A DNA stretch of 40,531 bases from a virus: positions 1 through 40,531 of the IMG/VR virus record IMGVR_UViG_3300022744_000013; one strand, given 5' to 3'. The position numbers were made by a program, and so were the translations under genes. How positions within the stretch are numbered: position 1 is the first letter of the stretch; every line of letters starts with the position of its first letter. A model generated the notes under the pieces. The model had not been told where the DNA came from. It searched no databases and worked only from the letters and a program-made list of their open reading frames with translations. Shown here piece by piece: positions 13,566 to 21,501 of this stretch.

Positions 13566-14876
13566 ATGCGATTGATCCCCCGCGATAGCCTCATTATCGC
13601 CCCGAACCGCCAGCGGAGAGAGTTTGAACCGGATGCGTTGACCGACCTCGCTAACTCGATTTCGTCTCGAGGGCTAATGCATCCAATCGTGGTTCGGGAA
13701 ACCCCCGCCGGGCCGGTTCTCGTGGCCGGTGAACGCCGATTGCGCGCTCTCGATACTCTCGCCCTACTCGGTTCGCCAACGCGTTGCAATGGGCTAGAAA
13801 TCGACCCTACGACCATCCCCGTCATCTCCCTTGGCGAACTCTCTCACCTCGAAGCTGAAGAGGCCGAACTCGATGAAAATCTCCGTCGTCAAGATCTCTC
13901 CTGGCAGGAACGGTCGGAAGCCCTTGCGCGTCTGCATCGACTGCGTATTGCTCAAGCCAAAGCTGCCGGGACAACCCACTCGATCGCGGATACGCTTCGT
14001 GAAGTCGAAACGACTGACTATACGACTGACCGCCAGTCGATCCTTCTCGCCGACCACTTGGACAATCCCCTTGTCGCCGGGGCCAAATCTGAAAAAGAAG
14101 CCTTCAAAGCCCTCAAGCGCCAGGAGGACAAAGCCAAGTCTGAACGGCTGGCGGAAGTTGTCGGTGCTTCTTACAACTCATCCGTCCACAACCTTCATCA
14201 CACCGACTGTCTTGATTGGCTGGCCGGATGCCCTGACAATACCTTCGACGTCATTCTCACAGATCCGCCATATGGGATGAATGCCCAGGGCTTTGGCGAT
14301 GGTGGGGGGACGATGGTCAACTCCGAACACCACTACGACGACAGCCCCGAGGCCTGGCGCACCCTCATGACGGCTTTCATCCCCGAGGCTTTCCGCGTCG
14401 CCAAGCCCCAGGCTCACGCCTATGTCTTCTGCGACTTCGACAAGTTCCACGAACTCAAGACCATCATGCAATCCGCTGGGTGGTACGTCTTCCGCACTCC
14501 GCTGATCGTCCACAAGCTCGGCTCCGGTCGAGTCCCTCTTCCTGAACACGGACCTCGTCGCCAGTATGAAACCATCCTCTATGCAATCAAAGGGAACCGT
14601 CCGGTTACTGGTATCTACTCCGACGTTATCTCTTGCCGTCTGGAGGAAAATCTCGGTCATGGCGCAAACAAGCCCGTCGAGCTTTACGTCGATCTCCTTA
14701 AGCGCAGTACCCGGCCCGGCGATACGGTCCTGGACGCGTTCGCTGGTTCCGGCACTATTTTCCCTGCAGCGCATGCGTGCAAGCTATACGCCACAGGACT
14801 GGAAATGAGCGCCGAATACTACGGCATCAGCGTCGCCCGGCTCAACGCCCTCGACGACGAACCGGCTTTCGTCTGA
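13566..14876 (+). CDS. ParB-like domain fused to DNA methyltransferase, 436 aa
   Basis: Residues 1 to about 200 are a ParB/Spo0J-type domain with VAGERRLRAL (53-62), the conserved ParB box. Residues 205-436 are a beta-class amino-methyltransferase: DPPY (233-236) comes first and the SAM-binding DAFAGSG (390-396) last. The predicted reaction is transfer of methyl from S-adenosylmethionine to adenine N6 (or cytosine N4) in DNA, possibly to protect phage DNA from host restriction. The ParB part may supply sequence recognition or CTP binding. ParB-methyltransferase fusions are known in phages and mobile elements. The stop overlaps the next ATG. Confidence 0.9.
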   Translation: MRLIPRDSLIIAPNRQRREFEPDALTDLANSISSRGLMHPIVVRETPAGPVLVAGERRLRALDTLALLGSPTRCNGLEIDPTTIPVISLGELSHLEAEEAELDENLRRQDLSWQERSEALARLHRLRIAQAKAAGTTHSIADTLREVETTDYTTDRQSILLADHLDNPLVAGAKSEKEAFKALKRQEDKAKSERLAEVVGASYNSSVHNLHHTDCLDWLAGCPDNTFDVILTDPPYGMNAQGFGDGGGTMVNSEHHYDDSPEAWRTLMTAFIPEAFRVAKPQAHAYVFCDFDKFHELKTIMQSAGWYVFRTPLIVHKLGSGRVPLPEHGPRRQYETILYAIKGNRPVTGIYSDVISCRLEENLGHGANKPVELYVDLLKRSTRPGDTVLDAFAGSGTIFPAAHACKLYATGLEMSAEYYGISVARLNALDDEPAFV

Positions 14877-15307
14877 TGCGTCGTGTCATCATCGAGTCGC
14901 CCTTCGCCGGCGATACCGTCCGCAACATCGCGTATGCCAGGGCCTGTGTCCGCGACTCCCTCCTTCGCAAAGAATCCCCCTTGGCCTCTCACCTCCTCTA
15001 CACCCAGTCCGGTATCCTCGAAGACCTCGTCCCAGAAGAACGCTCCCTTGGCATCCGGGCTGGTCTCGAATGGTCCTTCCACGCTGACGCCATCATCTTC
15101 TGCCTCGACCACGGCTGGTCCACTGGTATGCACGAAGCCCTTCGCTATCACCGGGGCTTCCACAAGACCATCGAATACCGCTACCTCTATGCCACTTCCC
15201 AGGAGTCTGCCCCTCATGATCCCCTCCGGCCCATCGAACGCCAAACTGATGATAGTCGCGGACTGCGTGTCCTACCGGGATCTTCAGACCAAGACAATCC
15301 TCTGTGA
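14876..15307 (+). CDS. Nucleoside deoxyribosyltransferase/DUF7768-like protein, 143 aa
   Basis: Residues 1 to about 110 resemble phage DUF4406/DUF7768-type Rossmann proteins related to nucleoside 2-deoxyribosyltransferases: VIIESPFAGD at the N-terminus, a helical AYARACVRDSL segment, PEERSLGIRAGLEWSFHADA, and DHGWSTGMHEAL. These are thought to act on nucleotides or their bases. The last 31 residues are low-complexity and overlap the polymerase gene by 92 bases, so the natural stop may have been lost by a frameshift. It begins by TGATG overlap with the methyltransferase gene. Confidence 0.72.
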   Translation: MRRVIIESPFAGDTVRNIAYARACVRDSLLRKESPLASHLLYTQSGILEDLVPEERSLGIRAGLEWSFHADAIIFCLDHGWSTGMHEALRYHRGFHKTIEYRYLYATSQESAPHDPLRPIERQTDDSRGLRVLPGSSDQDNPL

Positions 15308-16892
15308 CCGGGAGTTCGACAAGCTCCTAGCCGAGGCCGGCGTCATCCGGTCGCAAACCTTCGTCACCGCCCTAATCCGGGAGCAAGTCAATGGACAAAC
15401 CTTCGACACCCAGGTCGCACAGACCAAGCGCGAAATCACTCCTGACCACTCCCCTCTTCATGATCGTTACGTCAAGCGTTCTGTCCTGGCTGGTCTTGAT
15501 CTACTCAATCAAGACATTGATCTCGTTCGCCCGAAGATCATCTTGGCTTTGGGGAATGGTCCTCTCTTCGCTCTCTGCGGTCGTTGGGGGATAAAGTCCT
15601 GGCGCGGCTCCATCCTCACCTACACCACACCGAAAGGTCACACCTGCTATGTTATTCCTACTTACCCCCCGAGTTACATCTACGGCGTTTGGAAGGATCG
15701 AAACATCGCTATCCACGATGTACGAAAGGCCTGGACTGCTGCAAACCATGCTCAGCCTCTCCGACCCCCGGAGTACAACTTCATCATCGAACCGTCTTTT
15801 CCCGAGGCTGCTCGCACGCTTCAGTCCCTTCTCACTCGGGTTCGATCGGGACCGGCAAAGCTATCGGTTGACATCGAAACACGCGGCGGGCATATTGCTT
15901 GTCTCGGTTTGGCTTGGTCTGCCACTGACGCGATCTGCATCCCACAGATGAGGGCAGTGGTCCAGGAAATGCCGAACTGGCAAACCCGCATCCACTACTG
16001 GCGGGAAGAGGAGGAAACCTTCCTCACCTACCTCCTCTACCAGCTTCTCACCCATCCGAACTGCCAGGTCATCGGACAGAACTTCATCTACGATGCGCAG
16101 TATATCTACCGACACTTCCACTTCATCCCGAACTTCGCCCGGGACACCATGCTTGCCCAGCACTCCATGTTCTCTTCCATGCAAAAGGGCCTCGATTTCC
16201 TCTCCTCCATGTACACAGACTTCCATGTCTACTGGAAGGACGAGTCTAAAAACTGGGACCCGAAACTCGGAGAACGCCAGCTCTGGATATACAACTGCAA
16301 AGACTGTGTCGTCACTTACGAAATCGACGAGGCCCAGCAATCCGCCATCGACGCTTTCACTGCCACCACCTGGCCCGAACTCCGGGAAGTCCATGACTTC
16401 CAACAATCCCTGTTCTACCCCGTTCTCCAGACCATGATCACTGGCATCCGAACCGACAATGAACGGAAGGCCGAACTCTCAGCCGAACTCCATTCCGCCA
16501 TTCAATCCCGAGAGGCCTGGCTCACCGACCTCCTCGGTTTCCCTCTGAATATCCGATCCCCGAAGCAAATGCAGGATACGTTCTACCGGCTCCTGGGGCA
16601 GAAAGAGGTCAAAAAGCGGAGCAAGAACGGCGCCTCGGTCACTACCGACGACTCGGCTTTGGAAACCATTGCTACCCGCGAACCGCTTCTCAAGCCCCTC
16701 TGTGACGTTATCCGGGAACTCCGAAGCCTCGGGGTCTTCCGCTCGACCTTCCTCGAAGCCCCGGTCGACCACGACCAGCGCATGAGGTGTTCCTTCAACA
16801 TCGCCGGAACGGAAACCTACCGTTTTAGCAGTTCTGAAAACGCCTTTGGCTCGGGCATGAACCTGCAAAACATTCCAAAAGGAGACGATTGA
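15216..16892 (+). CDS. polA: Family A DNA polymerase, N-terminal part: UDG-like + 3'-5' exonuclease + thumb
   Basis: A 558-aa protein. Residues 1-180 follow a uracil-DNA-glycosylase-like fold (KLMIVADC, LALGNGPL, VIPTYPPSYI), but the usual GExPG and HPS motifs are altered, so catalysis is doubtful. The DEDD exonuclease follows with VDIET (218-222), NFIYDAQ (289-295) and YNCKD (359-363), all acidic residues present. The polymerase thumb and the motif GMNLQNIP (547-554) end the protein eight bases before the ATG of the palm/fingers gene. AGGAG lies about ten bases before the ATG at 15216; ATG 15249 is an alternative. A missing single base near 16889-16892 would join the two genes. Confidence 0.85.
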   Translation: MIPSGPSNAKLMIVADCVSYRDLQTKTILCDREFDKLLAEAGVIRSQTFVTALIREQVNGQTFDTQVAQTKREITPDHSPLHDRYVKRSVLAGLDLLNQDIDLVRPKIILALGNGPLFALCGRWGIKSWRGSILTYTTPKGHTCYVIPTYPPSYIYGVWKDRNIAIHDVRKAWTAANHAQPLRPPEYNFIIEPSFPEAARTLQSLLTRVRSGPAKLSVDIETRGGHIACLGLAWSATDAICIPQMRAVVQEMPNWQTRIHYWREEEETFLTYLLYQLLTHPNCQVIGQNFIYDAQYIYRHFHFIPNFARDTMLAQHSMFSSMQKGLDFLSSMYTDFHVYWKDESKNWDPKLGERQLWIYNCKDCVVTYEIDEAQQSAIDAFTATTWPELREVHDFQQSLFYPVLQTMITGIRTDNERKAELSAELHSAIQSREAWLTDLLGFPLNIRSPKQMQDTFYRLLGQKEVKKRSKNGASVTTDDSALETIATREPLLKPLCDVIRELRSLGVFRSTFLEAPVDHDQRMRCSFNIAGTETYRFSSSENAFGSGMNLQNIPKGDD

Positions 16893-17635
16893 TGACCTCC
16901 TCCACCGTCCTCGCCCATCAGGCTCTTCCCAACATCCGCAAGCTCTTCATCCCTGACCCGGGCATGACCTTCTTCGACATCGATCTCGACTCGGCCGACC
17001 TCCGCATCGTTGTCTGGGAGTCAGACTGCGTTGAGATGAAACAAATGTTCGCCGAAGGTCTCAAGCCCTACGTCGAAGTCGCTAAGGAATACTATCGTGA
17101 CCCAACTATCACCAAACACCACCCTTCCTACAAGCTATTCAAAGCCCTCTGTCATGGCACAAACTACCTCGGGACTCCAGCAGGTCTGGCCGGACGAATT
17201 GGCCTCGATGTTGCTGAGACAGAAAAAATCCAGAAGTGGTATTATGAGCATTTCCCGGAAATCAGAACTTGGCAAGACGCTCTCTGCTCTCGTCTCAGGT
17301 CTGATCGCTATGTCGAAAATGTCTTCGGCTACCGCATCTGGTTCTTCGATCGAATGGAAGGCACCATCTTTAACCAAGCTGTTGCTTCAATCCCTCAATC
17401 TACCGTTGCCTGTCTCATCAATCGAGGCTATCGAAATATCCATGATAACGAAGAACAAATTCAAGTTCTCCTTCAGGTTCACGACTCCCTCGCAGGGCAG
17501 TTTCCCACACACCTTCGCGACGAAAGTGTCGATAAGATTGTTAACCACTGCTCTGTTCCGCTACCTTATGCCGAACCCCTAACCATCCCGGTGGGGATCG
17601 TGACGAGTGAACACTCTTGGGGGAGCTGCGGCTAA
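16892..17635 (+). CDS. polA: Family A DNA polymerase, C-terminal part: palm and fingers
   Basis: This 247-aa piece starts at ATG 16892, overlapping the previous TGA, with AAGGAG at 16879-16884. It carries the active site: motif A DLDSADLR (31-38, catalytic Asp31), the O-helix KALCHGTNYLG (84-94) and motif C VHDS (196-199, catalytic Asp198). His88 sits where E. coli Pol I has Phe762, and motif C ends in Ser rather than the usual Glu. Bases 17090-17570 are poorer in GC than their surroundings. The protein could assemble with the N-terminal part as a split enzyme, or the gene may be frameshifted. Confidence 0.85.
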   Translation: MTSSTVLAHQALPNIRKLFIPDPGMTFFDIDLDSADLRIVVWESDCVEMKQMFAEGLKPYVEVAKEYYRDPTITKHHPSYKLFKALCHGTNYLGTPAGLAGRIGLDVAETEKIQKWYYEHFPEIRTWQDALCSRLRSDRYVENVFGYRIWFFDRMEGTIFNQAVASIPQSTVACLINRGYRNIHDNEEQIQVLLQVHDSLAGQFPTHLRDESVDKIVNHCSVPLPYAEPLTIPVGIVTSEHSWGSCG

Positions 17636-18858
17636 TGGCTCGTCGGCATTTTGATAACTGGATCTCGGCATTCATGGACTACGCGTCCTTCTCCGAGGCT
17701 CCGAAGCACATGCACTTCTGGACCGCCGTCTCTACCATCGCCGGGGCACTTCGCCGACGCGTCTGGGTAGACATGGCGTATTTCAAGTGGTATCCGAACT
17801 TCTACGTGATCTTGGTCGCTCCACCCGGCATCGTGTCTAAGTCCACGACCGCTTCCATCGGCATGTCTCTGCTCAAAAAGGTCCCGGATATAAAGTTCGG
17901 CCCAGACGTCGTGACCTGGCAAGCCCTCGTCACTGGCTTCGCCGAGTCCACTATGTCCTACGAGTACGAAGGAGAGTTCCATGCCATGTCTGCCCTCACC
18001 ATTGAGTCGTCCGAGTTTGGAAACCTTCTTAACCCTAAGGACGTGGAGATGGTGGATCTCCTGGTCTCCCTTTGGGACGGGAAGCAAGGATCATTCGAAA
18101 AGAAAACTAAAGGCTCTGGTTGTGATATCGTGGAGAACCCCTGGATCAACCTCATCGCCTGCACGACTCCAGCTTGGATCGCGGGTAATTTTCCTGAGTA
18201 TATGATCGGTGGGGGATTTACCTCCCGCTGCGTCTTTGTCTACGCCGACAAAAAGGCGAAGTACGTGGCCTACCCAGGCCAGCACGTCCCCGACAACATG
18301 CGGCAAATCGCCCAGAACCTCGTCGAGGATCTGTCCTTCATCTCGATCCTGACCGGTCCCTACCGCCTGACCCCAGCAGCCCTCAAATGGGGGAATGACT
18401 GGTATGAAGCCCACTACTCCGCCAAGCACATCCACCTCGACGACGAACGCTTCGGTGGCTACCTCGCACGCAAGCAGACCCATATCCACAAACTCGCCAT
18501 GATCCTCGCCGCTGCTGAATCCGATCGCATGTTCATCGAAGCCGAGCACCTCGCCATCGCCCACCAGATGATTACCGACCTCGAACCCGACATGCAGTTC
18601 GTCTTCTCCAAGATCGGCAAGTCCGAGGATGCTGTCTACGCCGAGCGTCTGATCTGGTACGTCGTCAAGCGCGGCGGGTGCCCGTACTCCGAGGCCTATC
18701 GCTTCGTCCACTCCCACTTCCCGAAGATGCAGGACTTCGAAGCCGTCATCACCGGAGCTGTCCGCACCGGGTACCTCATCCTCCGCCAACAAGGCACCGA
18801 GATGACCCTGCTTCCAGGCCCGGCGGCATTGGCTACAGGGTCTAAGCCCGAGGCATAA
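17635..18858 (+). CDS. DUF3987-type helicase/primase-like ATPase, 407 aa
   Basis: The N-terminal pattern FDNWISAFMDYAS...HFWTAVSTIAGAL...NFYVILVAPPG matches DUF3987-type proteins, usually placed beside phage polymerases as replicative helicase/primase candidates. The P-loop region is APPGIVSKST (62-71): Lys and Ser/Thr are kept but the Gly before Lys is Ser. A Walker B-like ALTIESSEFG lies further on. The ATG at 17635 overlaps the polymerase stop (TAATG), implying coupled synthesis. It is the last rightward gene. No separate zinc-binding primase domain is visible. Confidence 0.75.
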   Translation: MARRHFDNWISAFMDYASFSEAPKHMHFWTAVSTIAGALRRRVWVDMAYFKWYPNFYVILVAPPGIVSKSTTASIGMSLLKKVPDIKFGPDVVTWQALVTGFAESTMSYEYEGEFHAMSALTIESSEFGNLLNPKDVEMVDLLVSLWDGKQGSFEKKTKGSGCDIVENPWINLIACTTPAWIAGNFPEYMIGGGFTSRCVFVYADKKAKYVAYPGQHVPDNMRQIAQNLVEDLSFISILTGPYRLTPAALKWGNDWYEAHYSAKHIHLDDERFGGYLARKQTHIHKLAMILAAAESDRMFIEAEHLAIAHQMITDLEPDMQFVFSKIGKSEDAVYAERLIWYVVKRGGCPYSEAYRFVHSHFPKMQDFEAVITGAVRTGYLILRQQGTEMTLLPGPAALATGSKPEA

Positions 18859-18860
18859 GA

Positions 18861-18900
18861 AAACCCCCGGGGATTATTAAACCGTAATCCCCGGGGGTTT
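18861..18900. terminator. Bidirectional hairpin at the convergent junction; CCCCGGGG-pair element, copy 5
   Basis: AAACCCCCGGGGATTA (18861-18876) and TAATCCCCGGGGGTTT (18885-18900) are exact inverted repeats with an 8-base loop, and the centres of the GC arms are 24 bp apart. It lies between the ends of the rightward and leftward arms. Leftward transcripts would carry TTTTCTT after the stem and rightward ones TTTC, so it can serve as a two-way terminator while belonging to the seven-member family. Confidence 0.85.
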
Positions 18901-18923
18901 CAAATCTTTGAATTTCCGAATTT

Positions 18924-19082
18924 TCAGACTTTCGCAATCCCCTGCCGCAGCGTCACCCCGAGCACCGCCGTGACCGCCAGCTGGATCGCCTCCGACAGAC
19001 TCGCATCACCAGACAGATACTGCCCAACGGCAGTCAGGATCGCCAGCCCGGCGACTATGTAAGTCTTGTATCCGCTAAACAT
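18924..19082 (-). CDS. Small membrane protein, possible lysis accessory, 52 aa
   Basis: The protein begins MFSGYKTYIVAGLAILTAVG and has two hydrophobic segments (about residues 7-24 and 31-46) separated by the short polar stretch GDASLSE. AAGGAG lies nine bases before the ATG at 19082. Similar two-helix proteins are found beside endolysins and are often annotated as holin-like. It is the last gene of the late arm, 15 bases after the endolysin stop. It could be a second holin or antiholin; this is inference from position and topology. Confidence 0.72.
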   Translation of the reverse strand: MFSGYKTYIVAGLAILTAVGQYLSGDASLSEAIQLAVTAVLGVTLRQGIAKV

Positions 19083-19097
19083 TTCCATTCTCCTTCT

Positions 19098-19508
19098 TCA
19101 GATTTTCCCGCCGGCTTGGAAATAACCCAGCGGGTGTCCTCCAGTCATCTGGAAGTGCGGGAGTTCTTTGAACCGCTTCCAGGCCCCGGACCACTCAAAC
19201 CCATGGGAGATGAAGATATCCGCCATCTTCCGCCACTTCGGACTGGTGCCGGACCAATCAATCTTCCCGGCCTCGACCACGTACACATCCAGCGCCACCC
19301 GATACTGGTGAAAGCTCTGCCCGGGTTTCGCCCGGGTGACAATCTTCCCCGGTTTCGTCCGGCCCTGGGCGTACAGCTCCGCCTGCTCTTCCCCGGTCCG
19401 GTAAGTGCAGGTCACCAGGGTGTCGATCCCCAGCCGCTTGCACTCCGCCAAAGCCTCGTTCGCCGCGACTTGCACCGTCGGGAGAAGTTCATGAACCGCT
19501 CTTCCCAT
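19098..19508 (-). CDS. Endolysin, M15-family L,D-peptidase (VanY-like), 136 aa
   Basis: This zinc peptidase cuts peptidoglycan peptide cross-links at the end of infection. Zinc ligands are visible in SFHQYRVALDV (His67, Asp74) and ELPHF (His118), with Glu115 the likely catalytic acid. The N-terminal TYRTGEEQAELYAQGR segment is typical of T5-type L-alanyl-D-glutamate peptidases. AAAGGAG precedes the ATG at 19508, and the frame is open further upstream. There is no signal peptide, so it needs a holin. It overlaps the holin gene by 20 bases. Confidence 0.92.
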   Translation of the reverse strand: MGRAVHELLPTVQVAANEALAECKRLGIDTLVTCTYRTGEEQAELYAQGRTKPGKIVTRAKPGQSFHQYRVALDVYVVEAGKIDWSGTSPKWRKMADIFISHGFEWSGAWKRFKELPHFQMTGGHPLGYFQAGGKI

Positions 19509-19833
19509 CGGGGGTCTCCTTTCCAGTCTTGTTGAACTTCGTCTCGACCCAGCGGACGAAAAGCAGGTCCAGCCCATACGGCCCGAGGTACGCTGCTAGG
19601 ATCGCCGCTGAACTCGTCATTGCCGGGGGGAACTCGAACCAGGTACAAATCCCAAGCGCCATCCACCCCATGCCCAGGGCGATGCACACATCCCAGAAAA
19701 CGGCCCAGTCCAGAGGCTTCACCTGCCCGGACTGGGCCAGCTTCGCTCGGTACATCAGCCTCCCTAGCATACCAGCACCTCCGGTCCAGATATACGGCAC
19801 GAGTTCCTGAGAGTTGAATGGATAGTCAGACAT
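19489..19833 (-). CDS. Putative holin, 114 aa
   Basis: Directly upstream of and overlapping the endolysin gene. The protein has a central hydrophobic helix (about residues 42-65, LDWAVFWDVCIALGMGWMAL), a second hydrophobic stretch (70-90) and a charged Lys-rich C-terminus, as in phage holins that form lesions in the inner membrane. The GGAGMLGRLMYRA segment near residue 18 is common in such small phage membrane proteins. GGGAAC lies upstream of the ATG at 19833. Confidence 0.78.
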   Translation of the reverse strand: MSDYPFNSQELVPYIWTGGAGMLGRLMYRAKLAQSGQVKPLDWAVFWDVCIALGMGWMALGICTWFEFPPAMTSSAAILAAYLGPYGLDLLFVRWVETKFNKTGKETPDGKSGS

Positions 19834-19856
19834 TGAGAGTTCCCCCCAGGGACAGG

Positions 19857-20078
19857 TCAGATATCAGCGGTGGTCCGCTTGCGGGCACGGTGTGGAGGGG
19901 TGGGAACCTCGTCTTCCTCCACAGCTTCAGGCTTCTCCGTCAGCTTCTTGAACACCTCGTACTCCTTCGTGTCCTGTCGAAGGCTCACGACCAGCGCCTC
20001 GACCTCGACCATCGGCCGCTGCATCAGATACGCATACACCCCGTCCAGGGTCTTCGTAGGGACCACACCGAAAGACAT
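19857..20078 (-). CDS. Small hypothetical protein between tail fibre and holin genes, 73 aa
   Basis: Starts MSFGVVPTKTLDGVYAYLMQ and ends in a charged segment rich in Glu, then Arg/Lys. AGGAG lies six bases before the ATG at 20078. It sits between tail fibre and lysis genes, and such proteins are common but uncharacterised. The N-terminal half is helical; no membrane segment. Confidence 0.75.
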   Translation of the reverse strand: MSFGVVPTKTLDGVYAYLMQRPMVEVEALVVSLRQDTKEYEVFKKLTEKPEAVEEDEVPTPPHRARKRTTADI

Positions 20079-20092
20079 AAAAACTCCTGTGA

Positions 20093-21499
20093 TTAAGCCA
20101 AGAACCAGGTCGACGTCCCAGTATCCCAGATCGCCCGAATGACAGTATTCGCTGCGATTGTTCCCGGGAACCCTGAGGTCGTCCCGGTCCAGGTTAGTGT
20201 CGTGATCGCCTTTGTAAAGCAGATATGGCGCAGGTCGCCATCGGCAACGGCGGTGGGGAGGGCCACGGTCAGGGCGGCGAGGGCACCGACGGGGTTGATG
20301 ATCGTCCTGGAGGTAGTCGCACCGAGCGTTACCGTTGCACCATCGGCGGGGGCCACAACGGTTTTGGATAGGGTGATTTCCAGCCCCCCGTAGGCGATAT
20401 TCCCCGCCACGCCCACCCCACCGCCGACACGTACCGCACCGGTGGTCACAGACGTTGCTGATGACGTGGAGGTAGTCGAAACCACGCCATTGCCCCGGAG
20501 CATGAAGTTCGTGATCGAAATGCCGGAGAGGTCAATCCCCTGGCTTACTGTCGGCGTGCCGGCCCCAGTGACCTTCATCACGGTCCCGGTGGTTTCGATC
20601 GGGAAGTGCCCACCGTTGTCGTCGATCTGGAGGCCGTTCAGGAACCCGGTCGTCGAACCAGTCGAGACCCAGAGACCGGCGTCCACCAGCGTCCCATGGA
20701 CCGCGTGATCCGGCCAGGGAAGAGACACCAACGGCGACACGATCAACGGAGCCGTCACAGTCGCTTCGACGCAGACATTCGACTCCAGGCCGATCGACGC
20801 CCGCCAGTAAGTCGCTCCGGGCTTCAACCACGACACAGCCCCGAGGCCATAGAGCGTCCCTGCCGGAGTCCCCAAGACCCCGCCGTCGTTGTAAGCCGTA
20901 TCGGCCACGAAGTATCCAGCCGCATAGTACCGATAGGCGTTTGTTGCGCTGGTCGCTCCGGTCATGTGCAGGTGGGCCGACAGCGCATTCCGCCCATCGT
21001 TCACCGTCGCCCCGCCGAAGTAGTGCGAGACGTTCGAAGCCGAAGGGATCTGATCCCCGGGACTTGCCGTCGAGACCGCTGCATCAGAAGTTAGCCGAAT
21101 GTTTGACGCCAGCCCGTAGAACAGATCCGTCGTATCGACTGGAATCGACCCCGATGCCGCCAAGGTATAAGCATTCCGCACCGTCAGCGTCAGCTTCGCA
21201 TAGTTCGCGGTAATCGCCGCAATGGCTGCGTCCACCGTGTCGATCTCGGCATCGACGTAGAACTTCGTCGCAGCGTCCTGGGGGTTCGTCGGATCAGCCA
21301 CCTCGATCAGCTTATGCGCGTTCAGCGAAATATCTGCCGTGACTGTCGACTGCCCATCCCGGCACAATGCCGTGCTCAGAGCATTCGCCAGATCATTCAC
21401 CGTCGCGTTGAAGTACGTCGAACTGATCGTGTTCCCAGACACTGCCGGGAACGTCGGAGGACTCGGAGGGGAATAAGCCCCAGAACCGTCAAAAGGCAT
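20093..21499 (-). CDS. Tail fibre / receptor-binding protein, 468 aa
   Basis: The N-terminal 80 residues contain an anchor-like block (GSGAYSPPSPPTFPAVSGNT, then TYFNATVNDLANALSTAL) and the repeated phrase DISLNAHKLIEVADPTNPQD typical of phage fibre necks. The rest is Gly/Thr/Ser/Val-rich and strand-forming, ending TWFLA without a chaperone domain. It probably contacts the host surface at adsorption. AGGAG lies upstream of the ATG at 21499, immediately after the large ejection protein gene. Confidence 0.82.
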   Translation of the reverse strand: MPFDGSGAYSPPSPPTFPAVSGNTISSTYFNATVNDLANALSTALCRDGQSTVTADISLNAHKLIEVADPTNPQDAATKFYVDAEIDTVDAAIAAITANYAKLTLTVRNAYTLAASGSIPVDTTDLFYGLASNIRLTSDAAVSTASPGDQIPSASNVSHYFGGATVNDGRNALSAHLHMTGATSATNAYRYYAAGYFVADTAYNDGGVLGTPAGTLYGLGAVSWLKPGATYWRASIGLESNVCVEATVTAPLIVSPLVSLPWPDHAVHGTLVDAGLWVSTGSTTGFLNGLQIDDNGGHFPIETTGTVMKVTGAGTPTVSQGIDLSGISITNFMLRGNGVVSTTSTSSATSVTTGAVRVGGGVGVAGNIAYGGLEITLSKTVVAPADGATVTLGATTSRTIINPVGALAALTVALPTAVADGDLRHICFTKAITTLTWTGTTSGFPGTIAANTVIRAIWDTGTSTWFLA

Positions 21500-21501
21500 T
21501 G

